A stretch of DNA of 64,000 bases, taken from positions 13,306,079 through 13,370,078 of the forward strand of contig CM044955.1 in assembly GCA_024516035.1 (NCBI GenBank), written 5' to 3'. Both the position numbers and the translations under genes were made by a program. The notes under the pieces were generated by a model, which searched no databases, had not been told where the DNA came from, and was given only the letters and a program-made list of their open reading frames with translations. Shown one piece after another: positions 10,595 through 21,814 of this stretch. Position 1 is the first letter of the stretch; the number at the start of each line of letters is the position of its first letter. The stretch comes from Bactericera cockerelli (Eukaryota > Arthropoda > Insecta > Hemiptera > Triozidae).

Positions 10595-11285
10595 CTAAAA
10601 ATATTTTTGTATTGAAAGCTGTTGCTGGGAAAAAAATGGCTGCCACGTGTAAAACAGAATAATTTGAACCAGATATATTCAAAGCGTTGTCTCCATCAAA
10701 AAGAAAAATATTTAATTTGAACAATAATATAATATGTAGAACGATTCCATTACTCTTTTGTACTTCAACCTGCAGCTTTGACTGACATTAATGCATTTTT
10801 AGTTCTAACTTTTCTCTTTACATTTTAATTTTAATGTAATTTATGTTAAAAACAAGATAGTAGGAACGTACTTCTGTTGAAAAGACAAAGGAAAAAGTTG
10901 GGTCGCAGGTATACGAGTGTATCTTTGTATAATCATATTATTTTAATATTAGAATCACAGTAAACAATTGTTGCAATGCAGAATGCACATACAGGGACAG
11001 GATGCATCAGGAAATAGTGCACCAACTTTTCTGGAATTCACGTAGCACGATTACGAGACGGGAACATCTCCACTACCGTTATATAAACAAATTGTATGAT
11101 ACTCTTTGGTTTATTCTGAGGATAAGATAAGATCATAGGAAAGATACCATTTAATATATTTTGGTCGGCGTTGAATTCTTTTATATTTGATCTCGGGTTC
11201 TAAAACGTGAGTGACTGAAACACCTAATATTCATCATTTTTTTCCACTCATGAAGATCTTAAAAAATCATTAATTAATCACTATT
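10595..11285. other. Unassigned AT-rich stretch
   Basis: I see no gene, tandem array or recognisable element here. Confidence 0.5.
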
Positions 11286-11291
11286 TTCTTC

Positions 11292-11435
11292 CCGACCCCA
11301 GTAGCTTGATTGATAAGGCGGAGGACTTGTAACCTGGAGGTCGGTGGTTCATGTTCCGGTTTCAACGTAGATTTAGTAGAGCGAGTTTGAGCTGTTGTGA
11401 TATCATGAAAGTGATTAGCACAAATATGAGAACTT
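11292..11435 (+). mobile_element. SINE A (tRNA-Thr-like head)
   Basis: The head reads ccgaccccagtagcttgat through ggtggttcatgttccgg (B box), with an anticodon-loop-like acttgtaacc that suggests TGT. The tail is gtagatttagtagagcgag followed by gtgattagcacaaatatga. Related copies lie at 16546, 24990, 47003 (minus), 54519 (minus) and 57547. Confidence 0.75.
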
Positions 11436-11444
11436 TGTTTTTTC

Positions 11445-12105
11445 TTCGTCATAAACAACTAGGTATGTACGTTTGTACGTATTATATTTAAATAAAAAGA
11501 GGTTTTTTATAGCACTTCTATGATGATTGAAAGTTTGAGATATTGAGAACGCTCAAAAATTGATGATATTATAACTACTCAAATCATAAACAAATGTCTC
11601 AATATTAATTGAACGTGTCTTCCTATGAACATATTGTTGTTTAAACCTATGTTTATTTGTAATTACCTCAGAGAGAGAAACAATTTTATTTTTTATTTAA
11701 CAAACAAAATGAGGGATATATAATTAAAATAATAAACAAAGTGATAGAGTGATACCTCATTTATATACATAAAACGTAATACATATTAAAATCATTGAAC
11801 CTACTAGAAAATCAACATTCAAAGTAAAATACCTACGAGGCATGGCCATCACCCGGTACAAGAGTTTCACTTTAAAATCTGTGCTCTGTTTACAATTCTG
11901 TCGTGTTCCTTGTCAAAAGCATTTCATTTCGCTATGAAATAATGGAACTTCGTAAGCTCATTGTGTAGTGTGTTCAAACTTTGACGTTCCTACCCACCTA
12001 GACATTAGTTTGGAGGCGTTTGTTTGTTTGGTTTTTTTGTTACAAAAATAATAATTAAATTAGGGAAAAAAGTTTGCAAAAAGCTCAACACAACATTGCA
12101 GTCGA
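11445..12105. other. Unassigned AT-rich stretch
   Basis: Nothing recognisable was found between the SINE A copy and the 23-bp minisatellite. Confidence 0.5.
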
Positions 12106-12110
12106 TAAAA

Positions 12111-12672
12111 AGAGTACGCAGGAGAACTACTGCAGAGTACGGAGGAGAACTACTGCAGAGTACGGAGGAGAACTACTGCAGAGTACGGAGGAGAACTACT
12201 GCAGAGTACGGAGGAGAACTACTGTAGAGTACGGAGGAGAACTACTGCAGAGTACGGAGGAGAACTACTGCAGAGTACGGAGGAGAACTACTGCAGAGTA
12301 CGGAGGAGAACTACTGTAGAGTACGGAGGAGAACTACTGCAGAGTACGGAGGAGAACTACTGCAGAGTACGGAGGAGAACTACTGCAGAGTACGGAGGAG
12401 AACTACTGCAGAGTACGGAGGAGAACTACTGCAGAGTACGGAGGAGAACTACTGCAGAGTACGGAGGATAACTACTGTAGAGTACGGAGGAGAACTACTG
12501 CAGAGTGCGGAGGAGAACTACTGCAGAGTACGGAGGAGAACTACTGCAGAGTACGGAGGAGAACTACTGCAGAGTACGGAGGAGAACTACTGCAGAGTAC
12601 GGAGGAGAACTACTGCAGAGTACGGAGGAGAACTACTGCAGAGTACGGAGGAGAACTACTGTAGAGTACGGA
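12111..12672 (+). repeat. 23-bp minisatellite, about 24 units
   Basis: The unit gagtacggaggagaactac plus tgca repeats about 24 times with rare variants (tgta for tgca; one tac to tgc change). Because 23 is not a multiple of three and the unit lacks stops, frames through it are open and translate as a 23-residue repeat. They should not be called genes. A second shorter array of the same unit is at 14224-14378. Confidence 0.97.
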
Positions 12673-13592
12673 GAGCGGGGAATCGGTGATAAGGGCGGTG
12701 TGAGTTTTAGCCCGAGACCACACAGCAATCCGCGGTTTTACAGAGCTGGTAATTGCTTATGGTGTTTTCCGTAACATGCGGTCTCTCACCGCGGTAATCA
12801 ACTCGGTTCTTTTGCTTATGACTAAGAAAGAGGCACACAGGTGGTTTTAAAAAAGATTAACATGGGTAAAAATCTATTTCCATCCGTGGATGGACCTTTT
12901 TGTTGTTGTTTAACATCACATCTGCTTAACTATTAGTTCTAAGTCATTTGAGAAGGAGGAGATTTTGCCTTCCATAGTTGGAAACTCACAAATCCTCATT
13001 CAGCCCGGGGTGGGCCCGAAATACGTTCGAATTTGATTTTTCACCCATCCAAGTCCTAACTTTGGAGGACGTTGATTAACTTCAGTGATAGAACGAGAAC
13101 TAGTGTATTCAACAGTGCCATCGACGCGCAACTTGGCCTAGGTACTACTTCTGAATATTAAGCTGTAAGTAATATAATTATTATAACATAATTTGATACA
13201 TGGTGGAATCCAGCAATATGGATTATAATTTGAGGGTTAAGTATGCTTTTACAAGATTACAAGTAGGACATTCACATTCCTAATAATTATGGCTGTAGAA
13301 ATGTGAGTATGACCATGTCAAATGCGTTTGTGAATTGGAATTCTGACGGAGATATGTAAATTCATAATCTATGTATGTATGTGTGTACTAGAATAGTGTA
13401 GTGCCAGTAAACTATAGTCACTGGTCAGAGTTGTCTAATCTAGACTATAAAATTATTGACACTACAAACTGTTTTGGTAGGTATGTTGATTTCTTGGATA
13501 AAGAGCTTCTTGTCGACATCAAGATTGATAAAACATAAATTTGCTTATGTATAAAAAAAACAACAAGAAGAAATCAATACATATATAAATTA

Positions 13593-13763
13593 CTAATTAT
13601 GCACATAGTTTCGGTATAAATAAAACAATATTACCAACATGACTGCATTGGCAAAGCTGATGCCAATGATGACAGTCAGACATTGCCAACAACCGTCGAA
13701 AATGTGATTGATGATACGTTGCGGTGAACGGAAGAAAACAATATCCATTGCAGCGCAAGCCAT
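13593..13763 (-). CDS. Candidate small membrane protein (copy 1), uncertain
   Basis: This is a reverse-strand frame of 56 residues starting MACAAMDIVFFRSPQ and ending in NYVHN. Residues about 28-50 form one continuous hydrophobic stretch long enough for a transmembrane helix, followed by basic and tyrosine-rich residues. I do not recognise a family. The copy at 15308-15481 keeps the frame open with two amino-acid changes (G to A and V to D), one silent change, and one extra residue at the end. One non-silent change is a charged residue inside the hydrophobic stretch, which argues against strong selection. It may be a chance frame. The ATG lies 30 bp downstream of the stop of the frame at 13793-14029. 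Confidence 0.2.
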   Translation of the reverse strand: MACAAMDIVFFRSPQRIINHIFDGCWQCLTVIIGISFANAVMLVILFYLYRNYVHN

Positions 13764-13792
13764 AAATTTCTAAGCCCACAATAAATAAAACT

Positions 13793-14029
13793 TCAACACT
13801 TGGATCTCATAAATTTTATTTGGTCACCATTCATTCCGAATTTCTCCCTTGTTCCTTGCCCGCAGTGTCCCTCCAAGTGAAGAGGGCTACGACCGCATAC
13901 AAAAAGCACGTAGCTTGGTACCTTCGTCGCGTCGGACATACATGGAAAAACATTCAGTGAGCAGTCCTCGTGACTAGGGAAATAAAGCCAGTATGTTGCA
14001 GCACAATACTTTACTTTTTTTTCTTCCAA
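13793..14029 (-). CDS. Candidate small cysteine-containing ORF (copy 1), uncertain
   Basis: This reverse-strand frame of 78 residues starts MEEKKVKYCAATYWLYF and ends MRSKC. It has seven cysteines, no clear signal peptide and no family I recognise. Nearly the whole frame lies inside the 360-bp block that is identical in both duplicate copies. The other two frames of this strand are closed by stops early in the same region. The block could be an exon of a real gene, a young repeat, or a gene-conversion tract. Start choice is only the first ATG; the first codons run into a pyrimidine-rich stretch, so the true 5' end is unknown. Confidence 0.2.
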   Translation of the reverse strand: MEEKKVKYCAATYWLYFPSHEDCSLNVFPCMSDATKVPSYVLFVCGRSPLHLEGHCGQGTREKFGMNGDQIKFMRSKC

Positions 14030-14223
14030 ATTCCTTCTTTTGTATTTTTCATCAATCTTCTCTCTCGCCTTTCTGTCGTCTTCTCTAAGCTTTTCTTCTT
14101 TTCTGTGCTCCTTTCCTTCTCTCTTTCTCTCTCTCTCTCTCTATTCATCACTTTATCTCTTTTTCGCCATCCCTCTCTTGTACTCCAAATTATGTAGTAT
14201 GTATGCCGCTGATTTTCCAACTA

Positions 14224-14378
14224 CTACTGCAGAGTACGGAGGAGAACTACTGTAGAGTACGGAGGAGAACTACTGCAGAGTGCGGAGGAGAACTACTGCA
14301 GAGCACGGAGGAGAACTACTGCAGAGCACGGAGGAGAACTACTGCAGAGTACGGAGGAGAACTACTGTAGAGTGCGGA
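14224..14378 (+). repeat. 23-bp minisatellite, second array (about 7 units)
   Basis: Same unit as 12111-12672, with gagcacgg and gagtgcgg variants. It sits at the junction of the two duplicate copies, which is what unequal exchange between minisatellites would produce. Confidence 0.95.
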
Positions 14379-15307
14379 GAGCGGTGAATTGGTGATGAGT
14401 GCGGTGTGAGTTTTAGCCTGAGACTGCACAGCAAACCGCGGTTTTACATTGGTAATTACCTCGCTTACGATGTTTTCCCTAACATGCGGTCTCTCACCGC
14501 GGTAATCAACTCGGTTGTGGTCCTTTTGCTCATGACTAAGAAAGAGGCACACAGGTGGTTTTAAAAAAGATTAACATTGGTAAAAATCCATTTACCATCC
14601 GTGGATGAAGCTTTTTGTTGCTTAACATCACTTCAACTTCTAGGAGTTCTAAGTCATTCGAAAAGGAGGAGGTTTTGCCTTCCATAGTTGGAAACTCACA
14701 AATCCTCATTCAGCCCGGGGTGGGCCCGAAATACGTTCGAATTTGATTTTTCACCCATCCAAGTCCTAACTGTGGAGGACGTTGATTAACTTCAGTGATA
14801 GAACGAGAACTAGTGTATTCAACAGTGCCATCGACGCGCAACGTCGGTCTAAGTACTACTTCTGAATCTTGAGCTGTAAGTATAAATTATAATATAATTT
14901 GATAAATGGTGGAATCGAGCAAAATGGATTATAATTTGAGGGTTAAGTATGCTTTTACAAGATTACAAGTAGGACATTCACATTCCTAATAATTATGGCT
15001 GTAGAAATGTGAGTATGACCATGTCAAATGGATGGGATGCGTTTGTGAATTGAAATTCTGACGGAGATATGTAAAGTCATAATCTATGTATGTATGTGTG
15101 TACTTGAATAGTGAAGTGCTAGTAAACTATAGTCACTGGTCAGAGTGGTCTAATTTAGACTATAAAATTATTGACACTACAAACTGTTTTGGTAGGTATG
15201 TTGATTTCTTGGATAAAGAGCTTCTTGTCGACATCAAGATTGATAATACATAAATATTGTTATGTATAAAAAAATACAACAACAAGAAATCAATACATAT
15301 ATATAAC

Positions 15308-15481
15308 TTAGTAATTGTGCACATAGTTTCGGTATAAATAAAACAATATTACCAACATGTCTGCATTGGCAAAACTGATGGCAATGATGACAGTCAGACA
15401 TTGCCAACAACCGTCGAAAATGTGATTGATGATACGTTGCGGTGAACGGAAGAAAACAATATCCATTGCAGCGCAAGCCAT
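15308..15481 (-). CDS. Candidate small membrane protein (copy 2), uncertain
   Basis: Duplicate of the frame at 13593-13763, 57 residues because the stop is moved one codon on. The hydrophobic stretch carries an aspartate in place of a valine. Open frame retained, family unknown. The same cautions apply as for copy 1. Confidence 0.18.
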   Translation of the reverse strand: MACAAMDIVFFRSPQRIINHIFDGCWQCLTVIIAISFANADMLVILFYLYRNYVHNY

Positions 15482-15510
15482 AAATTTCTAAGCCCACAAT
15501 AAATAAAACT

Positions 15511-15744
15511 TCAACACTTGGATCTCATAAATTTTATTTGGTCACCATTCATTCCGAATTTCTCCCTTGTTCCTTGCCCGCAGTGTCCCTCCAAGTGAAG
15601 AGGGCTACGACCGCATACAAAAAGCACGTAGCTTGGTACCTTCGTCGCGTCGGACATACATGGAAAAACATTCAGTGAGCAGTCCTCGTGACTAGGGAAA
15701 TAAAGCCAGTATGTTGCAGCACAATACTTTACTTTTTTTTCCAA
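15511..15744 (-). CDS. Candidate small cysteine-containing ORF (copy 2), uncertain
   Basis: Duplicate of the frame at 13793-14029 with one lysine/glutamate codon fewer at the N terminus (MEKK). Otherwise identical, as expected from the identical DNA block. Confidence 0.18.
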   Translation of the reverse strand: MEKKVKYCAATYWLYFPSHEDCSLNVFPCMSDATKVPSYVLFVCGRSPLHLEGHCGQGTREKFGMNGDQIKFMRSKC

Positions 15745-15899
15745 ATTCCTTCTTTTGTATTTTCATCAATCTTCTCTCTGCCTTTCTGTCGTCTTCTCTA
15801 AGCTTTTCTTCTTTTCTGTGCTCCTTTCCTTCTCTCTTTCTCTCTCTCTCTTATTCATCACTTTATCTCTTTTTCGCCATCCCTCTCTTGTAGTCTCTC

Positions 15900-16540
15900 T
15901 CTCACTCCTATTTATACCATTCACTTCAATAGTACCTCTATGTAATGCGTAGTTTAAAATACTATTGAACATATGAAAATGTTCTCATGAATATTAACTG
16001 GATACATAAAATGTCCGTCAAAAAATTACCATGTTCGATTTTGTGTCGCTACGAATTCACTTTATATGTATAATCTGCAAAGGTTTCTATTTGTGAGGAC
16101 TTTCCTCATCGGGAGCCGAATAATATTAATGGTCTTCACAAAATGCATTTGTATAAATTGGTCCTTTCTAAATTTAATGTCCAAAATGAAAACGGAAGAC
16201 CCTACACAGAAAGTCTGTATAGAAAAGAGAAACCAACAATCGCCAATTCTTAAGGGACTGGAAGTCTAGGAACATTTCCGGACTCAACACAACACTTCCT
16301 TGTCTGCGAGCTATTGTCTATTGAAGATGCGAAAAGAGAGAGATAAAAAAGAATGTAGAGAGAATGAGAAAGAAATTGATAAATACATAAAAGTGTCTGA
16401 GCGGAAGAATCGGAAGGGATTAGAAAGAGCAGAGGAACAGACGATAGCGGAAAGGAGAAAATAGTCGATTTTCATTAACTAAGATAATTAACTATTGGAC
16501 ATCATTATATTCATCAATATCATCAACCTTTCAATATCAT
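15900..16540. other. Unassigned stretch
   Basis: A CT-rich remnant at the left edge and a purine-rich patch at about 16320-16460. No gene recognised. Confidence 0.45.
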
Positions 16541-16545
16541 TAGCT

Positions 16546-16670
16546 TGATCGATAGGACGGCGGACTTTAATCTGGTGGTCGGTGGATCAAGCAAGTTAAG
16601 CAAAAATTAGTAAATCTAGTTTGATTAAATATTGTGATATTACGATTGTTATTAACACAAAATATTATAC
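16546..16670 (+). mobile_element. SINE A, degraded copy
   Basis: The order tagcttgatcgatagg, cggcggacttta, ggtcggtggatcaag, attagtaaatctagtttga, gtgatattacg, attaacacaa follows the SINE A plan (compare 11292-11435), with a decayed B box. Confidence 0.65.
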
Positions 16671-16859
16671 CTTAATAAGTGAATCATTACTTTCATCATT
16701 GGTATCATCGCCGTCATCAACACCATTACCAATAACATCATTACATTCGTTACCAACTCACATCATTACCATTAACATCATACGAAATATAAAAATTACT
16801 TTCACAAGGGGGGGGCTACTTCAGCAATCACTATTATGCTAACAGAGTCAACGTGGGGA

Positions 16860-17313
16860 GAAATAGGCAAGTAAGGGGCGCAGGTGTAGAAAGGAGGGGG
16901 GGGCGATGGGTTTGTTGTGGACGTGACAGGAGCCCTTGTATGAAGTCCCTCAGTAATTTACTCCTTCCTGTATGTGACGCTCTCAAGACTTTTCCCTTCA
17001 TTTTTCCTTGTTCTCATTTTTTTGTTCTCCTTCTATACTCTTTAAGAAATGTGTTTTTTATGATAAAACTATTTTCAAGTGAGTCTATACGTTTTCTGCG
17101 TCCTCGCTTTTCGAACTTTTCTTCTTCCTCGACATTGTCTAGTTCTTTGTCATCTCTTCCATGTTTGTTTTCCAAGAAAAGGAAATACCTTCTCTTATGA
17201 TGTCGTGTGACCTCCTTCTGTTCAGCTTTTCTTTTTGATTCTCTTGCCTTCTTTTTCCACAATGTTTTTCTTCTCTTTCTTTTTTCCCTTTTATCTTTCC
17301 TACCTTTCTCTCT

Positions 17314-17363
<50 letters not shown>

Positions 17364-17390
17364 CTTCCCTCCTATTGTATCCAGTTCCTG
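16860..17390. repeat. Pyrimidine-rich tract with (CT)n microsatellite
   Basis: A long T/C-rich stretch follows a G-rich patch at 16805-16915. An uninterrupted CT run lies at about 17308-17355. Overlapping long frames on both strands here are low-complexity artefacts. Confidence 0.8.
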
Positions 17391-17707
17391 TATTACTTGG
17401 GAGATTTTTTTTAAAGATCGTTCTTTCTTCACCCAGCTCCTCATGTGGCGTAATATAATTTCCACGAGGTTATGTAGAAGATTTGTCATGTCACGGTCGA
17501 CGTAGCATAACGAAATGAAAATCATAACCAGGGTTGCCAAGTGAAGATTTTCATCATTTATATTAGCAGCGGAATTTTTCAGAGAGAGTACGAAATGATG
17601 TATTTTGTTGAACCTTTTTATGTCAGTTGAAGCTAATTCACATAAATAGATTTAAAATATTTCCTATTGGTTTCTGTAAAAATTGAAATTAAAATGAACT
17701 TTACCTA

Positions 17708-17880
17708 TTCTACAGATGATAAAGAGGAAGCTCCAAATATTGTGAAAAATAAGCAAAGAAGAAACTCCAAATGTTGTGAAGAATAAGCAAAGAGGAAACT
17801 TTGAATATTGTGAAGAATAAGCAAAGAGGAAACTCCAAATATTGTGAAGAATAAGCAAAGAGGAAACATCATGAAGATAA
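17708..17880 (+). repeat. 34-bp minisatellite (about 5 units)
   Basis: gtgaagaataagcaaagagg recurs at 34-bp spacing (17742, 17776, 17810, 17844) with aaactccaaatatt completing the unit. The reverse frame at 17664-17897 is a translation of it. Confidence 0.9.
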
Positions 17881-17889
17881 AGAACGAGG

Positions 17890-19445
17890 GGATCCAAGCG
17901 AGGGCAATGTTAAGTAGTATGGTTTGTTTTCTTTAATAAACGATGATTTTTCAGTGAGCGCCATTTTATTGAAGCCTCTTGTTCCAGACGAAACTTAATA
18001 ATACCTGCCTTCCTAACAATAAATATGAGCTAGTAAGAGCTTAGTTGCTCGCTATTTCACTTGGGAAAAGATGCTGCTAATGTATAGGTAGCTGTAAGTA
18101 GTCATACAGGGTACGCTCAAAGACTTCAGCCAGATAGTGTGAAGGATTCTTGTTGTTGTTGCCAAGTAATAGTGCTGACGGCTACTGCTCTGGGGAGTTG
18201 CAGTGGCGGGGGTGACGAATTGACGATCCTTGGCCGGATGTAGTATCTTCTCGTTCACCCATTTTCGTCGAATCTTGTGATACTTGCGAAGGATAATAAT
18301 AGCAGGAAATAGATATTTATTAATAAGAATCCCTGTCAGTAGTTTAGTAGTGCAAAATCTCTCATGCTTGTCGACTTAAAATTAGATTTCTAAATAGAGA
18401 ATAACTTCATTTATTTACCTATCTTTTCACCCCCATATTGTTGAATATGATTCTTTGCTATTAAAAATATACCAAAAAAACTTTTACATTCACGAGGATA
18501 GAATATATAGGAAGTTCTATGCGTGATCTTGAGTTTTCACTTCCAAATCCTAAGCCATCCTCATCCTCAAGCCTCAGCTCCAAATACTAAGCCCACAAGA
18601 ATACGAATGTTCTCATTACTTGTTCCATAGAGTCGGTAGTGTAGGTAAATAGAACTGAAAGAAATAATGTAAACAAAAAAAAAGTTGGGAATAATCAGAA
18701 GTTACGAAGTACAAAGTTTGAAATTAAGAGCGACTAAGGATTTCAATGCGGCTCTGGACGAATCGTCATCTTCAGACGGGATCTAATGCACAAAAGTTAT
18801 TTTATTCAGGAAAGCAAAAAAAAAAGGGTTTTCTTCAAAGAAATGTTTCATGTTTTCTGTACTACAACCGACAATTAGGAATATAAGTCTATTTAAAGGT
18901 CTGGGAATAGGTCTAAATGTTGAGGTCCCATTCAAAAGAAAAAACGAAAAAGATATTTAACCATGAAAAAGATCATTGAGTATTTCATTATATCCGTACA
19001 AAAGAGATTCAAATAAGATCTTCCCAATTTGTTCCCATGAGAGACCAAAATATTATGCCAGAAATAATTTAAAAAAGAACTAGTAAAATTTGTTCTTTTC
19101 CTTGTTCCTTGACTTAAACAAATGATCCTTCATCCAAATCATCCTCAATCTCTTGCATCTCCCTGAGCCTCCCGTCAAATTCAATTAAATTTTCCCTTGT
19201 TCCAGGTATAAGAAGCAAGGCAGGAGATAAAAAACCGCTTGAGGAAGAAAAAATGGAAATCTAAATTTATTCTTTTTTACTTTTCTCCGGATGAAAATTG
19301 CATAATAATATTCCTACCTGGTACGAGCAGTGGCTAAACGATTGTGAGACCTGAGGGTAGGGCCGAATTATTAAATTTGATAGGATTACAAGAAAGATAA
19401 GCCAGACGGAGGCGCTGAGATTGATTTGAGGGACTGTCTAGCATA
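17890..19445. other. Unassigned stretch
   Basis: No gene, SINE or clear tandem array is seen in this AT-rich segment. Confidence 0.5.
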
Positions 19446-19449
19446 TCTT

Positions 19450-19690
19450 TGTCGTCATCATTATCATCATTATTAGCCTCATCAATCCCCATCCGGAGCA
19501 AAGGCCTCTCCTAGTTTCTTCCATTGTATTCTATTTTGAGCAGCATGCGTCCATAGTGTTCCTTCTGTCTCCTTTATTGAGTCTTGCGATCTGGTTGCTG
19601 GACGCCCTCGATTTCTTCTTCCATCTCTAGGGTACCATTCTTGAACAAGTTTGATCCATTGCTCTGGTTTCTTTCTTGTAAGACTTTTAA
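19450..19690 (-). pseudogene. RTE-like LINE, C-terminal end and 3' tail
   Basis: The reverse strand reads WIKLVQEWYPRDGRRNRGRP, then W.THAAQNR, then WKKLGEAFAPDGD and a stop at 19482-19484. In RTE-type non-LTR retrotransposons the reverse transcriptase ends with a block reading RRxRGRPxxRWxDD, W..xAxDR..W and LxEAFxxxG, which is what is seen here, with RSQDS in place of the usual RW.DD. Past the stop, the minus strand runs into taatgatgataatgatgac, typical of the short tandem tail of RTE elements. Only the last ~65 codons remain, so this is a 5'-truncated dead copy. Confidence 0.75.
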
Positions 19691-19699
19691 ATTTACAAT

Positions 19700-20345
19700 T
19701 CGGGCTTTGGTCTCAACTGCTGAAGATCTGATACGGTGGGTGTGTTAGATGTAGTTGCTCAAACAATTTAATAGAATATTGCAAGAGGAGTTTTTTTCTT
19801 TTGCCTATTTTATGTCAAGGTCATTCGAGAATGCATTTTTTCCATTTATTCACTGGAACAATACTCACCAGCTAAGAAAATATTGAACCATATAGAGTAT
19901 AATTCCATTAAATTTCTACCTCGCCTCGATGAAAATTGTTTAATTTCAGGATTAGAACCAACAGAATCCCGTGTTTGGATGATATATTATGGTTCTCTTT
20001 TGTTCAGTGGCGTAGGCCCTAATTTGTCACAACATTCATGCTATTTTAAATTTGACAATTAAAACAGTAAAAAACTGAATCCTGTGAGTCGGTACTACCC
20101 TGTAAAGTCTAGAGTCGAAATAGAATATTTACCTCCCTTTCTTGCTGTACCAGTGAAACTTACAAAGTGGTATTAAGTCAAACAAGAGCGAAACGCCTTC
20201 CACTAGAACTTTGAAATTTTCGAATGACTTTAATTGCCAAAATTTAAGCCACTGTAGTATCTGTCTGATAAGTTTCTGTCTATGCAAATTATTGCCTGTA
20301 AGCCGAACGTTTAACAGCGATAGGATCTCATATGTTTAACCCTTC
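19700..20345. other. Unassigned stretch with a hAT-like end motif
   Basis: A cagtggcgtagg motif near 19995-20006 resembles a hAT end. A possible partner (gccactg near 20247) is not flanked by a matching 8-bp duplication. Nothing else is recognised. Confidence 0.35.
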
Positions 20346-20349
20346 GTTA

Positions 20350-20475
20350 TCATTGGCGTGGTTCTTGGGGCCCTTATCAATTATAAGCCTCCTTGTAAAG
20401 ACAGTGGTAGAAGTGATGAGTCATTTCTTCACTGTCTGGCTACCATCGGTCAAGATGACGCCACCCTATGATGAT
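20350..20475 (+). repeat. Dispersed repeat family D, copy 1
   Basis: The block contains ggttcttggggccctt, taagcctccttgtaaagac and gtctggctaccatcgg. Four other copies lie at 37796-37961 (minus), 38850-39000 (plus), 39992-40140 (minus) and 47481-47627 (minus). An internal stem, gacagtgg with ccactgtc, is present in the better copies. Class unknown. Confidence 0.8.
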
Positions 20476-21025
20476 AACTTACTAGCTGGTAGTCTTTCAA
20501 TGAAGGGAAGGAAAGGAGATTCGTTAGGCCAGGGCATGGCCGGACGTGCTTGGTGTAAGTTCCAGTGTACTTTACACATTCCACCCCAAGGATTCAAATT
20601 AGGAGAGCGTGTTTTTTTTACCTTGATGGGACCCGTGATTTCATCCGAGGAAATACGTGAATATCTCCAGTGATGCAGGTTGCAAAAAATCCACAATTTT
20701 CCATCAAAGGCTTTTCTTTTTCGCGTTTTCCAACAATTTTCACCAATCTGTCTTCTCATCTTAATTTTCTTCGATTAAATTATCTGGAACACCAGTTATT
20801 AGTAGTTCGAGATGTCCATCTGGTTATCTTTAAATTCTCTCAACTTTTCTTTTATTAATATTTGAGGTCGCTTCTGTCTATTTTGATCTAGAAATCTTAT
20901 AGTAAAAATTAAGAAAGTTGTATTAAAATAAGCTCTTCAAGGTGTCAATGATAGTGAGGCACTATTAAGCGTAATTAAACTACAGGCTACAGCAAGTAGG
21001 TAAGCTGTTAGAGTTGGTATAACCA

Positions 21026-21165
21026 TGAAGTGCACTGGTAGTCAAGTGGTTAACGCGTTTGTGACCACATAATAATAAGACTCGGAGGGTTAGATGGTAG
21101 AAAATGCTTTGAGCATTAATCTAGCCTGGTGGTTACCTTCCACGAAAGAGTATTATTATTAAGAA
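21026..21165 (+). mobile_element. SINE B, internally deleted copy
   Basis: It starts tgcactggtagtcaagtgg and ttaacgcg (A-box end of the tRNA-like head), then jumps to tgtgaccacataataataag and the tail gcattaatctagcctggtgg, ending tattattattaag. The B box is lost. Compare the full copy at 43016-43228. Confidence 0.8.
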
Positions 21166-21557
21166 GAACTTATTTTGAGTACTTCAATACTTTCAATAGG
21201 TACAGTGAAATTTGGATCAGTGCAATTCCTTAACTGATAAGTGAAACAAAAGTACCGACCCCTGGCGGGCCAAAATCCTCTTTATGTGGAATTTTGGTAC
21301 ACGTTGAAGTGGGATTGCACATGCACAATTCCCGAGTTTTATTTCTGAACTTAGAACGTAAGTACAAGGGACCTGTATACGTGGAACAAAGATTGCCCCA
21401 TGACCAGCATACATAGAATACCTGGAACGAACCCAGATTGATGAAACAGAAAATCTCTGCGTATGGTCAGATTGGTCAGTGTTTATACTGAAAATGTTAT
21501 GAAATGTTAACAGCAGTATGAGTTCGGAAATACCGACTTTCTCAGAGAGGTAGAGGT

Positions 21558-21811
21558 GAAGCAGCCAAACAAGCTGAACTACAAAAGTGCCTAAAATACA
21601 AAGACATGCAAATGATTTCATTCCCTTCGCAGTTGAAACCTTTGGCTCTCTTGGTCCAAGTGTTTTGGAAATGTTTAACTGCATATCCAAAACCTTGGTC
21701 CTTGAGAGGAAGGACAGACGCCCGAGGAAATATTTCAGGCAAAGACCTAGTTTTGGTGTTAAAAATGGTAGCGTTGCTTCAGTGCTGAGTACACTACCTC
21801 GGGAATGTGTC
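21558..21811 (+). pseudogene. Retroelement polymerase C-terminal relic
   Basis: One frame reads EAAKQAELQKCLKYKD (21558-21605). After a +1 shift the next frame reads NDFIPFAVETFGSLGPSVLE and later RKYFRQRPSFGVKNGSVAS, then VLSTLP. The combination A.RAE..KR.KY, F.PFAVET.G..GPSA and FL.QR.S.AIQRGNAAS is the C-terminal tail of a class of non-LTR reverse transcriptase proteins common in animals. The frameshift and the loss of all upstream polymerase motifs make this a truncated dead copy. Family-level placement is not possible from this piece. Confidence 0.65.
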
Positions 21812-21814
21812 CTT

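Larger units (their letters stand above)
12673..14190. repeat. Tandem segmental duplication, copy 1
   Basis: The sequence following the first minisatellite, from about gagagcggggaatcgg to the pyrimidine-rich stretch ending atccctctcttgta, recurs after the second minisatellite at 14379-15893. The two differ by scattered substitutions and small indels, except for a 360-bp block (13664-14023) that is identical to 15382-15741. The duplicated module therefore includes the minisatellite plus about 1.5 kb. Confidence 0.95.
14379..15893. repeat. Tandem segmental duplication, copy 2
   Basis: Second copy of the 12673-14190 module. It departs from copy 1 after atccctctcttgta near 15893. It has its own indels, for example an extra ggatgggatg near 15040, and a shorter CT tract. 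Confidence 0.95.

Noticed and set aside
12111..12672. Possible CRISPR-like array
   Set aside because: The units are contiguous with no unique spacers, and the context is eukaryotic.
12024..12774. Overlapping open frames with 23-residue repeats
   Set aside because: They come from a stop-free 23-bp minisatellite that is open in several frames; no other evidence of coding.
19995..20254. hAT element bounded by cagtggcgtagg and gccactg
   Set aside because: The flanking 8 bp do not match, so there is no target duplication to support the pair.
20332..20673. 113-codon open frame
   Set aside because: Its first half is dispersed repeat D, which occurs in five places and both orientations; the rest has no recognisable feature.
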